From: Chloroflexota bacterium
GTDB taxonomy: Bacteria > Chloroflexota > UBA6077 > CF-72
Reading direction: 5' to 3'
Assembly: GCA_019247515.1 (NCBI GenBank)
Contig: JAFAOS010000132.1
Span: 1 to 64,000 of the forward strand
DNA: 64,000 nucleotides
Part shown: one piece after another, positions 26,201-33,560 of the stretch
Numbering within the stretch: position 1 is the first letter of the stretch
Layout: each line of letters opens with the position of its first letter
The notes under the pieces: model-generated
The model's input: only the letters and a program-made list of their open reading frames with translations
Database searches by the model: none
What the model was told of the DNA's origin: nothing
Made by a program: the position numbers and the translations under genes

Positions 26201-27002
26201 TCGGCAGGTCCAGCCCGTCACGGCCGGGGTACCCCAGCACGCCATCGGCTCGCGTGCCGCGCCCGATTGCTTCGAGCACCTTGTGGGCGAGCGCGTCGTC
26301 GGGGTGGGCGAAGCGCACCCCACCGGTGGCTACCAGCGGTAGCTCCATGCGCTGCGCGATCGCGACCAGACCGCGGTTGACGAGTCGTTCAGCGGGGTTG
26401 CCGTGATACGCGAGCTCGAGATACAGGCGACCGGGGTAGAGGTCCATCAGCCGCCGCACCACGCCAAACGACTCGAACGGCTCGACCGGATTGGCCGCGC
26501 GCTCGATCGCCGACGAGAGCATGCCGCCACCGCCCGGCATGCCGGTGAGCGCGATGACGCCGTCGCGGTAGCGCTCCAGGTCCTGCCAATCTACACGCGG
26601 CCGGCCGCGGTCCGCGCCTGCCAGGTAGCCGCAATTGTTCAGACCGACCAGCGAGAGCCAGCCTGTTTCGTCGATCGCCAGCAGGATCAGCTCGCCCACT
26701 CGCTCGCCCCAGGTCCGGAACGCGCGTTCAGGCACGACGCGCACCCTCAACCCGACGATGTGATCGACACCGTTCCGGTCGCACGCGACGGCGGTCTTGA
26801 CCACCGAGTGCAGGCCGTAGTCGGCAATCGCGATCGCTGGCCGGGGTTGCTCGTCGGTGTCGGGACCAAGTGGATGCTGGCGCGCCAGCGTGCGGACGTA
26901 ATCCTCCGGCGTGCTCGGACTGCACCACGGCGAATACGCGGTCAGCACATCCAGGTGGACGAACCGCGCGCGTGCCGCCCGCTCGTGCGCGTCTGCGCTC
27001 AT
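23280..27002 (-). CDS. Divergent DnaE-family DNA polymerase III alpha subunit (SOS-linked)
   Basis: The 1240-residue protein has the C-family polymerase layout. A PHP domain begins FVHLDVLTAYSPWC, but its metal-binding HxH is lost. The palm starts with RGSATSSLVVWALGLSDLCP and has catalytic Asp candidates D448 and D450 in LPDLDLEIS and D680 in LVRLDIS. It continues with GDTLCISQVESVGFRMLL and RRALSGGRLAGRDLM, and an OB-fold near residues 1130-1190. The catalytic triad seems complete although the surrounding motifs are atypical. It is longer than usual DnaE2. The ATG at 27002 lies 13 bp after the 104-aa gene. A LexA-like box upstream suggests DNA-damage induction and a mutagenic or lesion-bypass role, by analogy with DnaE2. 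No ImuA or ImuB gene is nearby. Confidence 0.85.
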   Translation of the reverse strand: MSADAHERAARARFVHLDVLTAYSPWCSPSTPEDYVRTLARQHPLGPDTDEQPRPAIAIADYGLHSVVKTAVACDRNGVDHIVGLRVRVVPERAFRTWGERVGELILLAIDETGWLSLVGLNNCGYLAGADRGRPRVDWQDLERYRDGVIALTGMPGGGGMLSSAIERAANPVEPFESFGVVRRLMDLYPGRLYLELAYHGNPAERLVNRGLVAIAQRMELPLVATGGVRFAHPDDALAHKVLEAIGRGTRADGVLGYPGRDGLDLPTLTVEATRAQAYLKSARQMWRTFGQMPAALQASIEIAERCQFRLPLARRKRLGEPSSRLGPELLFGLAPAREVGEQQLAELVDERLPARFAETGRGEPSADVLERASQEVQTICSSGLADLLLFAHDVGRFCAQRGFPVAARGSATSSLVVWALGLSDLCPLEYDLDGRMFTHDGRQDLPDLDLEISSLHEAAVSAFIQQGGFAGLPEHEAGEFPNLRAVRVGVHVSMGARQAVRAVGAALGMQAPRVNSVARQVPLLSSPGAIESVITRAPELGIADAGAGVEPYNTLVRVAGRLEGLPHRYGAHPSAYTFSFYGPSALAWLPAQWVSDGRPGRRRVFGTARHLAMVPDERAQAAGLAHQTALPANFQAATPPVDELDEDAAVVDVGDAGSPVLALQLTKDDLESLGLVRLDISPSSAMATASRDAADASEPDPATIAAAWRLLEAGDTLCISQVESVGFRMLLKRAHELASSRSQEGQALRSLEDLAQLLALWKPGVYGQDAEQTYFDHRFAARTRPTYPHPAMGTVLDATAGLVLYADQLVQLVKLLGFDHAWAERFRRALSGGRLAGRDLMERAIREAGARHQWTTEQSNALLSLLLRHVGYLHLHGHALTTAQHAFRQACQKVNPSTSARFFADVLNNGGSAQYGLGSAVEEARRFGVLLLPPCVNASSDRFAVEDSNLALLEAQQKGRGTVGAVRVPLTAIRGMGPDAAQHILGVRTAFGSYTSLLDFCRKVDRRIVSRHDLVLLIKLGAFGFTALPRALLMAAEQYYSSLADLLRFGEPDPTGLATLEDDLSSGAIKYLHAAEWSPELVAAYELAHLGFVTASPLEVQKHADRLVEEFGVVNIAELVDFPDKAPASVGAIITNLRLRTTRKGEKMAWLTFADATGAIEAAVFPNAYQQIAESNTSESPLREGAFVVARGRLAHEEATGSKLFVDDVLLQGGRASHLSALAIAIQEQAPDEWSALGA

Positions 27003-27015
27003 CGCTCGGTCCGTC

Positions 27016-27330
27016 TCACGCGACCAGCGGAAGCGGATACGTGCGCAGCTGGCGTATCCGCCGGCGTTCGGTGGCCCGATGCCAACCGGTCGCGTCGTAG
27101 CGACCGCGGTACACGCCCCCCTCGAACAACGCGAGCAAAAAGTGACGTCCGTTCTTCGACCTGCGCAGCTCGGCTGTCCAGTCACCCGATTGGGTGCGCC
27201 AGGTGGCCCGATCCTGGGTGGTGAAGACGCCGAGGCGCGTGTGTATCTCCCACTCGATCGGGTTGGCGCGGCCCTCGGCCCATACGCGCCCGGCAGCCCG
27301 GGCGAGTACCTCGTCTGCGTACCTGTGCAT
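27016..27330 (-). CDS. Unknown 104-aa protein, first gene of the SOS-linked polymerase operon
   Basis: The ATG at 27330 lies six bases after a TACACT -10 box, so the mRNA is probably leaderless. The product has no signal peptide or membrane segment. Visible features are an N-terminal MHRYADEVLARAAGRVWAEG helix, a mid segment with WTAELRRSKNGRHFLLALFE that looks beta-rich, and a basic ATERRRIRQLRTYPLPLVA end. I do not recognise a family. It directly precedes the DnaE-like gene by 13 bp, so the two should share a transcript and probably a DNA-damage role. Confidence 0.65.
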   Translation of the reverse strand: MHRYADEVLARAAGRVWAEGRANPIEWEIHTRLGVFTTQDRATWRTQSGDWTAELRRSKNGRHFLLALFEGGVYRGRYDATGWHRATERRRIRQLRTYPLPLVA

Positions 27331-27336
27331 GTCTAG

Positions 27337-27342
27337 AGTGTA
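27337..27342 (-). promoter_or_regulatory. -10 box (TACACT) of the SOS-linked operon
   Basis: On the reverse strand TACACT is followed by six bases and then the ATG at 27330. Its upstream edge overlaps the GAAC-N4-GTTC palindrome, so a bound repressor would cover the promoter. Confidence 0.6.
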
Positions 27343-27356
27343 GAACACGTGTTCTA
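27341..27356. promoter_or_regulatory. LexA-type SOS box (perfect 16-bp palindrome)
   Basis: TAGAACACGTGTTCTA is a perfect palindrome. Its core GAAC-ACGT-GTTC matches the GAAC-N4-GTTC consensus of Gram-positive-type LexA boxes. The dyad extends outward by two more pairs after one mismatch on each side. It overlaps the reverse-strand -10 box of the polymerase operon and a forward TATACA box at 27355-27360, so it could control both directions. LexA itself is not encoded in the window. Confidence 0.72.
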
Positions 27357-27431
27357 TACATGCAAGAAATCCTGGCCGGCGCGCGGCCTCACATATCAAT
27401 ACTGGGCGAACGCTGCACAAGGAGAGGGACG

Positions 27432-28359
27432 ATGCACGACACCCCGCCCAGCTTCGAGACGCGCAACCGCGAGCGCTACGGCATCGCGGGCGCCGGTTTC
27501 GACCTGTCGAACCTCGACGAGACGTCCGAGGACGAGATCCAGGCTCACCTGCATCAGTGGGTCAACTACACCCGCGAGCGGGGCATCTACTACGGCCTGA
27601 ACGCGCTCTCCTTGCTTGCCGACAACCGCCCCGACTTCGCCAAGCTCGCCGCGTTGGGGAGCGGCGGCATTGCGGAGGGGCTGCTCGGGCAGCCGGCGCG
27701 CCCGGTCCTGCAAAACATCCGCGTGCTGGCGGAGTACATTCGTATCGGCTGGGAAAGCGGAATCTACAACGAATTCCGCGAGCTCCAGATGCGCGGCATG
27801 ACCAGAGCGCAGATCATGGAAGTCGTCATGTTCGCCCAGCTGTCTGGCGGCGGCATCCGCGGCATCGGACACGTCCACAACGCGGTTGGCAAAATCGCTG
27901 TTCGATTGGCGCGACGGGGCCGGTGCGGAGTTTCCCGAAGGCTGGGCACCGGACCCTGACGCCTTCAAATCCGGCCTCGACCTCACCGTTGGCCACTTGA
28001 CGCAGCAGGACCGCAGGAATCTCGAAGGCTGGTACGAGTCGACGGTCGGCTGGGTACCGAAGTCGGTGCGCTTCGCGATACGCCATAATCCGCGGTTTTT
28101 GAAGTCGCAGCGGGCGAAATGGGAAGCCGTCTTCCACGTCTTGCCGAAGCAGGTGGCGCCGTTCCTCATGCTCGCGCAGCACACGGTGACAGGGTTCCGC
28201 GAGGGTCTGCGAGAAAGCGCGCTGCTGGCCAAAGCCTGGGGCTTCACACCGGACTGGGTGGTCGAGCCAATCTGCGGTCAGGCGTATTACTTCAAGGGAC
28301 TCGAAGCGCTCGAAGCGGCCTACGACGCGATCGACGACATCCTGGACAATTGGGGATGA
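27432..28359 (+). pseudogene. Carboxymuconolactone decarboxylase-like protein, single frameshift
   Basis: The gene starts at ATG 27432 after GGAGAGGG. The first frame gives about 152 residues including a CMD/AhpD-like segment (GLLGQPARPVLQNIRVLAEY, GMTRAQIMEVVMFAQLSGGG). At an A-run at 27891-27894 the similarity moves to another frame, which continues SLFDWRDGAGAEFPEGWAPD to a stop at 28359. Removing one A restores a single frame of about 309 residues. The second part has further helices and ends AAYDAIDDILDNWG. It could be a real frameshift, a slippery site or a base-calling error. It diverges from the SOS operon and shares the palindrome. Confidence 0.6.
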
Positions 28360-28422
28360 GCCGCGTGCGCCATTCCACGCGGCCACCCGAAGCGTAGTAG
28401 ACGCAGACTGCGTCGATCAGAG

Positions 28423-29035
28423 CTATGCGAGCTGTTGGTTCTGCAGGCGGCTCAGGAACTGTGTGACCGTGCGACGGAAGCGGGCCACATCCTGCTCATC
28501 GGCGGTGTCGAACCCATGCGCGGTGTGTTCCAATACGAGCAGCTCGGCGCCTGGGATCCCTTTCTGAATTGCCGCGCACCGCTCCGCCGGAGCCACGGGA
28601 TCCTGGCCCCCGCAGACGACGAGAGTTGGCGTTCTGATCTCGTGCAGGCGTGGGCTCACGTCAAAGTGCACGATTTTCTCGAAGTGCGCCTTGAGGTGCG
28701 GTCCGGGGTTCGCGCGCGGCGCCATGATCAGCGGTCGGCGACCCTGGACCAGCGCGCAGAGGTCATGACGCAGCTGCCTCCAGACCGGCGTTTCGGTCGG
28801 GGCACTGCTGTGGCGGTCAAGAGCGGCCCTTGCAAAGCTCGGGCTCGTAGATGGGGTGCGCCCGGCTGATCACGGTCCGCGTGCGTAGGTCAGCGCGAGC
28901 TGAGAACCCCCGGAGTAGCCCTCGAGCAGTGCGGCTGCGAACCGCACACCACGATGCCGCCTTCACTGCCCCGATACACCTCGAGCCGCGCGTCGCCCAC
29001 GTCGACCAGGTGCTGGCTGAACCCGATCACGCCCA
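28423..29035 (-). pseudogene. Alpha/beta hydrolase remnant
   Basis: Three reverse-strand segments in different frames match one hydrolase. Near 29000 is HLVDVGDARLEVYRGSEGG. Near 28910 is ALLEGYSGGSQLALTYARGP, with the nucleophile elbow GYSGGS, ending in a stop. From 28725 to 28423 is the C-terminal part: HEIRTPTLVVCGGQDPVAPA with the catalytic Asp and EHTAHGFD with the catalytic His. Much of the cap and the early core are deleted. The last segment has an ATG but no nucleophile, so it cannot be an active enzyme. It lies head-on next to the oxidoreductase gene's 3' end. Confidence 0.55.
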
Positions 29036-29060
29036 ATCGACCGAAACGGTCATGCCGCGT

Positions 29061-30116
29061 TCACGCCAGAGACTGGCCCTGGGGTCCAGCCGCGGCAAGC
29101 ACCGGGCCGCCGACGCGCCTGGCTCGCAGCTGGGCTTCGGTTGCCAGACGGGTGATGAGGAAGCTGCGCTCCTGAGTGATGGACGTCTCGGTACGGTTGC
29201 GAACGTCCGCCAGCAAGCGCGCGCCGAAGTCCAGCTGGACCTCGCGCGTATCGATGAGCCGTGCGCCGTCTTTGTTGACGACGTACAGGTGCTCCGTGCC
29301 CTCCGGACCCGCGACGTCGATGTACTTGCGCATCTCCATATAGCCCTCGGTGCCGAGGAGAAACAGCCGGATGTCGCCCGGCACGCGGATGCTCTCCGGG
29401 CTATGCCAGTCGACGCGGAACCAGCCCACGCCCCCGTCGCCCTCGAGCGTTGCCTCGCCGTAGTCCTCGAACTCCGGGTAATCCGGGTGACCGAAGTTGC
29501 CGGTGGCGGAGGTCACGATCGAAGCCGTCCTGGAGCCCGTAAAGAACAGGAATTGCTCGATCTGGTGAGCGCCGATGTCGCCGATGATGCCGCCGGAGAC
29601 CTTGTGGTCGGTGAACCACCTGGGCCTGGTGGGCATGCGCGGCGTGTGCGGCCCGAAGCCCGTGGTCTGGACCACACGGCCGATGGCGCCCTGGGCCACC
29701 AGCTCGCCAGCCTTGATCGTGCAGCGGCGGTCCCAGTGCTCATTGGAGTAGAAGCGCCACAGACGGCCGCTCTCGCGCTGCACGCGCTCGATCTCGGCCA
29801 ATTGGTCCAGGTCGATCACGGCGGGCTTGTCGGCCACTACGTCCTTACCGTGCTGCATGGCCTTGACCGAGATGGCGGCCCGGTCGGCAGGTTTGGCGGA
29901 ACCGCCGACGACGTCGATGGACCGGTCTTCCAGGATCGCTGCCATCGACTTCACCGGGCAGTCGGGATACATCTTCTGGAACGCGGCCACGTCGTCGGGC
30001 TCGTCAGAGTAGACGGCGGAGAGCTCGGCGCCCGCATTCAGGAGCAGACGGGCGTGGTTGTACGCGTGGTTGTGATCGAGACCGATGATCGCGAAACGAA
30101 CCTTGTCACCGGGCAT
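29061..30116 (-). CDS. Gfo/Idh/MocA family NAD(P)-dependent oxidoreductase
   Basis: The 351-residue protein has the Rossmann start VRFAIIGLDHNHAYNHARLL and the family motif KDVVADKPAVIDLDQ, with the conserved Lys in DKP. The C-terminal domain includes GGIIGDIGAHQIEQFLFF, where GDIGAH is the usual catalytic His segment. AAGGAGGAAAC precedes the ATG. A binding lipoprotein gene ends 39 bp upstream on the same strand, so the pair is probably one transcript for uptake and oxidation of a sugar-like or cyclitol compound. The substrate is not known. Confidence 0.9.
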   Translation of the reverse strand: MPGDKVRFAIIGLDHNHAYNHARLLLNAGAELSAVYSDEPDDVAAFQKMYPDCPVKSMAAILEDRSIDVVGGSAKPADRAAISVKAMQHGKDVVADKPAVIDLDQLAEIERVQRESGRLWRFYSNEHWDRRCTIKAGELVAQGAIGRVVQTTGFGPHTPRMPTRPRWFTDHKVSGGIIGDIGAHQIEQFLFFTGSRTASIVTSATGNFGHPDYPEFEDYGEATLEGDGGVGWFRVDWHSPESIRVPGDIRLFLLGTEGYMEMRKYIDVAGPEGTEHLYVVNKDGARLIDTREVQLDFGARLLADVRNRTETSITQERSFLITRLATEAQLRARRVGGPVLAAAGPQGQSLA

Positions 30117-30155
30117 GGCGTGTTTCCTCCTTCGACTGGCGCACCGTATCTGCCA

Positions 30156-31799
30156 CTACTGCAGCCACATTTCGGCGAACATGGGAGCCTGGTTGATGCG
30201 CCATTTGACGTTTGCGACATTGCTTCGGGCGACGATATAGACGGGCTGGAGCGCGAGTGGCATGACGAAGCACTCGTCCAGGAACAGGTCGTTCAGATCC
30301 GAGAAGACCTGCTTGCGCCTGGCAAGGTCAGGCTCGTTCTGCGATGCGGCGATCAGCTGCGTGTACTGGTCACTCCCGAAACCGGTGGTACCCTGCGGCG
30401 CAGGTCGATACAGGCCGCTGAGATTGAACATCGTGCCCGGCTCCATGTGTGAGAACAATGCATTTTGCAGCGTGATCTGGAAATCGTGCGCCGCGGTGCG
30501 CGCCAGGTATGCCGGTGTCTCCAGCGGCACCAGGTTGAGCTTCACCCCGATCTTGTCCAGGTCGCTAGCCACGATTTGCGCCAGTTGCCCGAGCTCCGGT
30601 GGGATGGTCAGGAAGGTGAGGTCGAAGCTCAGGTTTGAGGCGCCCGCCTCGGCCAGCAGCGACCGGGCTTTGTCCAGGTCGAAGGCATACTTCTGCTGTT
30701 TCGGCGGCTCGTCGGCGGGCGCGCCGGCCGGCCACGGCAGGTCCTGGCCCGGCCCGCCGAGCTTGAGCAGGATGGTGTCGGCAAACCGCTTGCGGTCGAT
30801 GGCGTAGTTGAAGGCCTGGCGGACGGTCTTGTTGTCGAAGGGCGGCATCGCGACGTTCACCGCGGCGGTGAAGAAGTAGCCATTCGGGTCGTCGACGGAC
30901 ACCTGGAAGCCGGGGTCCTGCTGCCACCGTCCAGCGTTCTGGAGCGGTGGCGTATAGATCGCGTCGAGGGCGCCCGAATCCAGTTGCAGCGACATCGCCT
31001 GGGGATCCTTGACGATTGCCACGTTCAGTTCGTCCAGGTACGGTTTGCCGGACTGCCAATAGCTGGTGTTCCTGGTGAAGGAAATATGGTCGCCTGAGAC
31101 CCACTCCACCAGTTTGAAGGGTCCGGTGCCGCCAGCTTTCGTTTTGGCGTCCTGGCTTTCGGCCAGATCTTTGTCGGTGATGTTCAGGTATTCGAGGAAA
31201 TCGAATGCCAGCGGACGGGGCTGGTCCGAATTGAGGATGACCGTGTACTTGTCTGGCGTATCGATCGTGTACCAGGCGCTCATGCCCCCGAGCTGCATGT
31301 GCGCCGGCTCTCGTACTCGCAGCACGTTGTACTTGACGTCGTCGCTGGTGAGCTCTCGGCCGGAGTGAAAGGTGACGCCCTTGCGCAGGTTCAGTTTGAG
31401 GGTCTTGTTGTCGGTGGCCCAGTCCCAGCTTTCAGCAAGCAGCGGGTGGGGCTTGCGCTGGGTGTCGTAGGCGGTCAGGGTGTCGAACATCATGAACACG
31501 GACGGTGTGTAGGCGTTGCCGAGCCGGGCGGCTTCGACGCCCTGGTCGAGGTCGGTGGCCATGGCGAAGCGCAGCCTGCCGCCACTCCTGGGCTGGCCAG
31601 CTGGCTGCGAGGCGGCACCGGGCGTGGCGTTCGCGGCAGAGCTACTGGAGGCGCCAGTCGCCATCGGTTGTAGGGTCGACACCTGGGTCTGCGCGCTCTG
31701 CGGGGCTGTTGGACCGCATGCCGAGAGCAGCATGCCGCCAATGGCCGTCGACACGAGCGCGAGCGCCTGACGACGACTCACTCCGGGTGGCTTTTCCAT
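30156..31799 (-). CDS. SBP_bac_5 ABC transporter substrate-binding lipoprotein
   Basis: The ATG at 31799 follows AGGAGCGAC. The leader has a twin-arginine pair (SRRQALALVST) and a lipobox LLSAC, so it is probably a Tat-exported lipoprotein. A Ser/Ala/Pro tether follows, then the family signature LRKGVTFHSGRELTSDDVKY. Later blocks are PFDNKTVRQAFNYAIDRKRF and YAFDLDKARSLLAEAGAS. Many stretches are shared with the protein at 45110 (for example LEYLNIT and WVSGDHISF against LQFLNIT and WVQGDHVTL), so the two are paralogues. No permease is nearby. Confidence 0.9.
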   Translation of the reverse strand: MEKPPGVSRRQALALVSTAIGGMLLSACGPTAPQSAQTQVSTLQPMATGASSSSAANATPGAASQPAGQPRSGGRLRFAMATDLDQGVEAARLGNAYTPSVFMMFDTLTAYDTQRKPHPLLAESWDWATDNKTLKLNLRKGVTFHSGRELTSDDVKYNVLRVREPAHMQLGGMSAWYTIDTPDKYTVILNSDQPRPLAFDFLEYLNITDKDLAESQDAKTKAGGTGPFKLVEWVSGDHISFTRNTSYWQSGKPYLDELNVAIVKDPQAMSLQLDSGALDAIYTPPLQNAGRWQQDPGFQVSVDDPNGYFFTAAVNVAMPPFDNKTVRQAFNYAIDRKRFADTILLKLGGPGQDLPWPAGAPADEPPKQQKYAFDLDKARSLLAEAGASNLSFDLTFLTIPPELGQLAQIVASDLDKIGVKLNLVPLETPAYLARTAAHDFQITLQNALFSHMEPGTMFNLSGLYRPAPQGTTGFGSDQYTQLIAASQNEPDLARRKQVFSDLNDLFLDECFVMPLALQPVYIVARSNVANVKWRINQAPMFAEMWLQ

Positions 31800-31921
31800 G
31801 TGCGTAGTCGCTCCTGAGGTGTTCGCGGCGGGATCGTTGCTGGGGCTGTGTATTACCACAGCAGCGTCGTCATCAAGGACTCGCGTGCCGGTACCGCCGC
31901 GGGGATCGGCTGCGCGACTGG

Positions 31922-32353
31922 CTATTCGATCTGCAGCTGGCCGGGCACGATCGTCGGCTTCGAGGTGGTCCCGCCCGCGTCGGCGAAAATCAGAACCTTG
32001 ATACCTATCGGCGTTGTGGTGCCGCGGGCGGCGACCGCGGTGAACGTGACACGCGCGAGAGTCGTCGGACCGCGACGCGATTGGATGGTGCCGCCGTCTA
32101 CGCGGATCGTGTGCGGTCCAAAGCGGGGACTGCAGACTCCGGGTGCGCCAAGGTTACAGCCGTTCACCTGGACGACCGCCGGGTCGTAGGTGATCTCGAC
32201 GCTCCAGGAGCTCAGTAGGCCTGTGCCCGCGGAAGCCGTTATCTGCAGCGTCGCGCTGGTCCTCTGCGCCAGCGCCTGGCTCGAAGGGTCCACAATGACA
32301 TACGGCCCATTCGGTCTGACCGCCGCAACTGGAGTCTTCTTCGTCGTAGTCGT
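31922..32353 (-). pseudogene. Cohesin-like domain fragment without start or signal peptide
   Basis: A reverse frame open from about 32353 gives a beta-rich module with WSVEITYDPAVVQVNGC, TTLARVTFTAVAARGTTTP and an IVPGQLQIE end. This pattern fits a cohesin-type carbohydrate-scaffold domain. The only start candidate is a GTG at 32293 inside the domain's first strand, with no leader, although such domains act outside the cell. The open frame meets the edge of the dispersed repeat at 32354, so the 5' part may have been lost when that repeat arrived. The fragment then ends before the lipoprotein gene. Confidence 0.45.
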
Positions 32354-32473
32354 GAAGAATTGCCGGCACTTCGAAAGCTGGCGGCCACAAACATGAGCCA
32401 GCGCCCACTGACGAACGCAGGTTCAGTGATTCCACCGACGGTGGAGCCCTTCGAGAGGGTTTCGTCAACCGGG
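32354..32473 (+). repeat. Dispersed intergenic repeat, copy A
   Basis: This copy starts GAAGAATTGCCGGCAC and includes GGCGGCCACAAAC, ACGCAGGTTCAGTGA and CCACC-GAC-GGTGG. It aligns over its whole length with copies at 44891 and 58243, with single-base gaps. Two hairpins are conserved: one around GCCGGCAC..GGCGGCC and the smaller CCACC/GGTGG. It lies between a truncated cohesin-like frame and the sensor kinase. Confidence 0.8.
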
Positions 32474-32482
32474 TAAGTCTCG

Positions 32483-33319
32483 TCAGTGACCAGCCTCCAT
32501 CGGAAGGCGAATCGTGAACGTCGTGCCCGCGCCTTCTTTGCTTTCGACGTCCACGCTGCCTTTGTGCAGCTCGACGAGCTGGCGCACGCTCGACAGCCCC
32601 AGACCTTCACCCGGGATATCCGCCACGTTCGTGCCGCGGTGGTAGCGATCGAATATGTGCGGCAAATCGCCGGCCGGGATCCCCATGCCGTTATCCCGGA
32701 TGCGCACCACCGCCCACGTGGCATTCTCGGACGCCTCCCGCTCGAAAACGACCAGTATCTGACTCGCCGAGGCACTGTACTTCGCTGCGTTGTCCAACAG
32801 GTTATCCAGCACGCGCGACAGGCGAACTGCATCGCCGCGAACCACGAGGCGCGGCTCATTGCACTCGAGCTCGATGTGGTGGGAGGTCGCGCCACTGCGC
32901 GTATCGAGCAGGTGCATTGCCAACTCCACCAGATCGATCAGCTCCTCGTGAAGGGGTATCGGTGCGCCCGCCGCCAACCGCGTCAGGTCGTGTAACTCGT
33001 CGATGGCGCCAACCGCCTCGGCGGCGTCGAACGCGATGGCCTGAAGCGCTTCGTCCAGCTCACCCGGCGCGAGTCTTCCCTGACGCACCCGACGACCAAG
33101 GACCTGAACTTGCCAGGTGAGGTTGGCCAGCGGCGCCTTGAGATCGTGAGCAAGCGAACGTAGGAACTCGTCTCGGGCGCGCAGCGCGGTTTCGGCGGAT
33201 GCCAGGAGCTGCTCCTTCTCATCCTGGGCACGGCGTCGCTCGCTGACGTCGCGCACAACGGCCAGAACATAGCGGTGGTCGTGATCCGGCAACGGGCTGA
33301 GGGTCAGCTCGATCGGCAC
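32483..33319 (-). CDS. Sensor histidine kinase, DHp and catalytic domains
   Basis: The frame from GTG 33319 encodes the end of a PAS/PAC domain (VPIELTLSPLPDHDHRYVLA, VVRDVSERRRAQDEKEQLL). A DHp helix with phospho-acceptor His in LRSLAHDLKAPLANL follows. The ATPase domain has N box LDNLLDNAAKYS, G1 IRDNGMGIP and G2 GEGLGLSSV. The kinase core looks complete. Its natural N-terminus is cut off from the PAS start by a deletion and frame change near 33330, so it may be expressed only as a truncated form or not at all. No cognate response regulator is adjacent. Confidence 0.65.
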   Translation of the reverse strand: MPIELTLSPLPDHDHRYVLAVVRDVSERRRAQDEKEQLLASAETALRARDEFLRSLAHDLKAPLANLTWQVQVLGRRVRQGRLAPGELDEALQAIAFDAAEAVGAIDELHDLTRLAAGAPIPLHEELIDLVELAMHLLDTRSGATSHHIELECNEPRLVVRGDAVRLSRVLDNLLDNAAKYSASASQILVVFEREASENATWAVVRIRDNGMGIPAGDLPHIFDRYHRGTNVADIPGEGLGLSSVRQLVELHKGSVDVESKEGAGTTFTIRLPMEAGH

Positions 33320-33560
33320 GCGGGCGCTGGCGATGGGCGACTTTGAACTCGTCGGGTATCAGCACCTCGAGGGGCGGGCCGGTGGCGTGCTCCGCCGCAA
33401 AGCCGAAGAGAGCTTCGGCCGCCGGATTCCACAGCACAATGCGCCCGTCCTCCAGATCAGCGACCACGATTGCATCCCGCAGGCGGTCGAACAGCGGGCC
33501 GAAACCAAACTTCTGAGGCAGATCACGGTCGGCAACGTGGGGCGTGGCGATCCTCTCCTT
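33320..33560 (-). pseudogene. PAS domain fragment, frame-broken N-terminus of the sensor kinase
   Basis: A second reverse frame reads KFGFGPLFDRLRDAIVVADL and RIVLWNPAAEALFGFAAEHA, then PLEVLIPDEFKVAHRQ, a standard PAS core. Intact relatives have another 20-30 residues before the VPIELTLSPL block, which here is found in another frame. An AAGGAGAGG lies upstream but no ATG, GTG or TTG follows at proper spacing; the expected position reads ATC-GCC-ACG. Both the missing start and the deletion point to inactivation. Confidence 0.55.

Noticed and set aside
28389-28415. GACGCAG-ACT-GCGTC hairpin as a terminator of the CMD-like gene
   Set aside because: The stem is short and is not followed by a T-run; no support for intrinsic termination.
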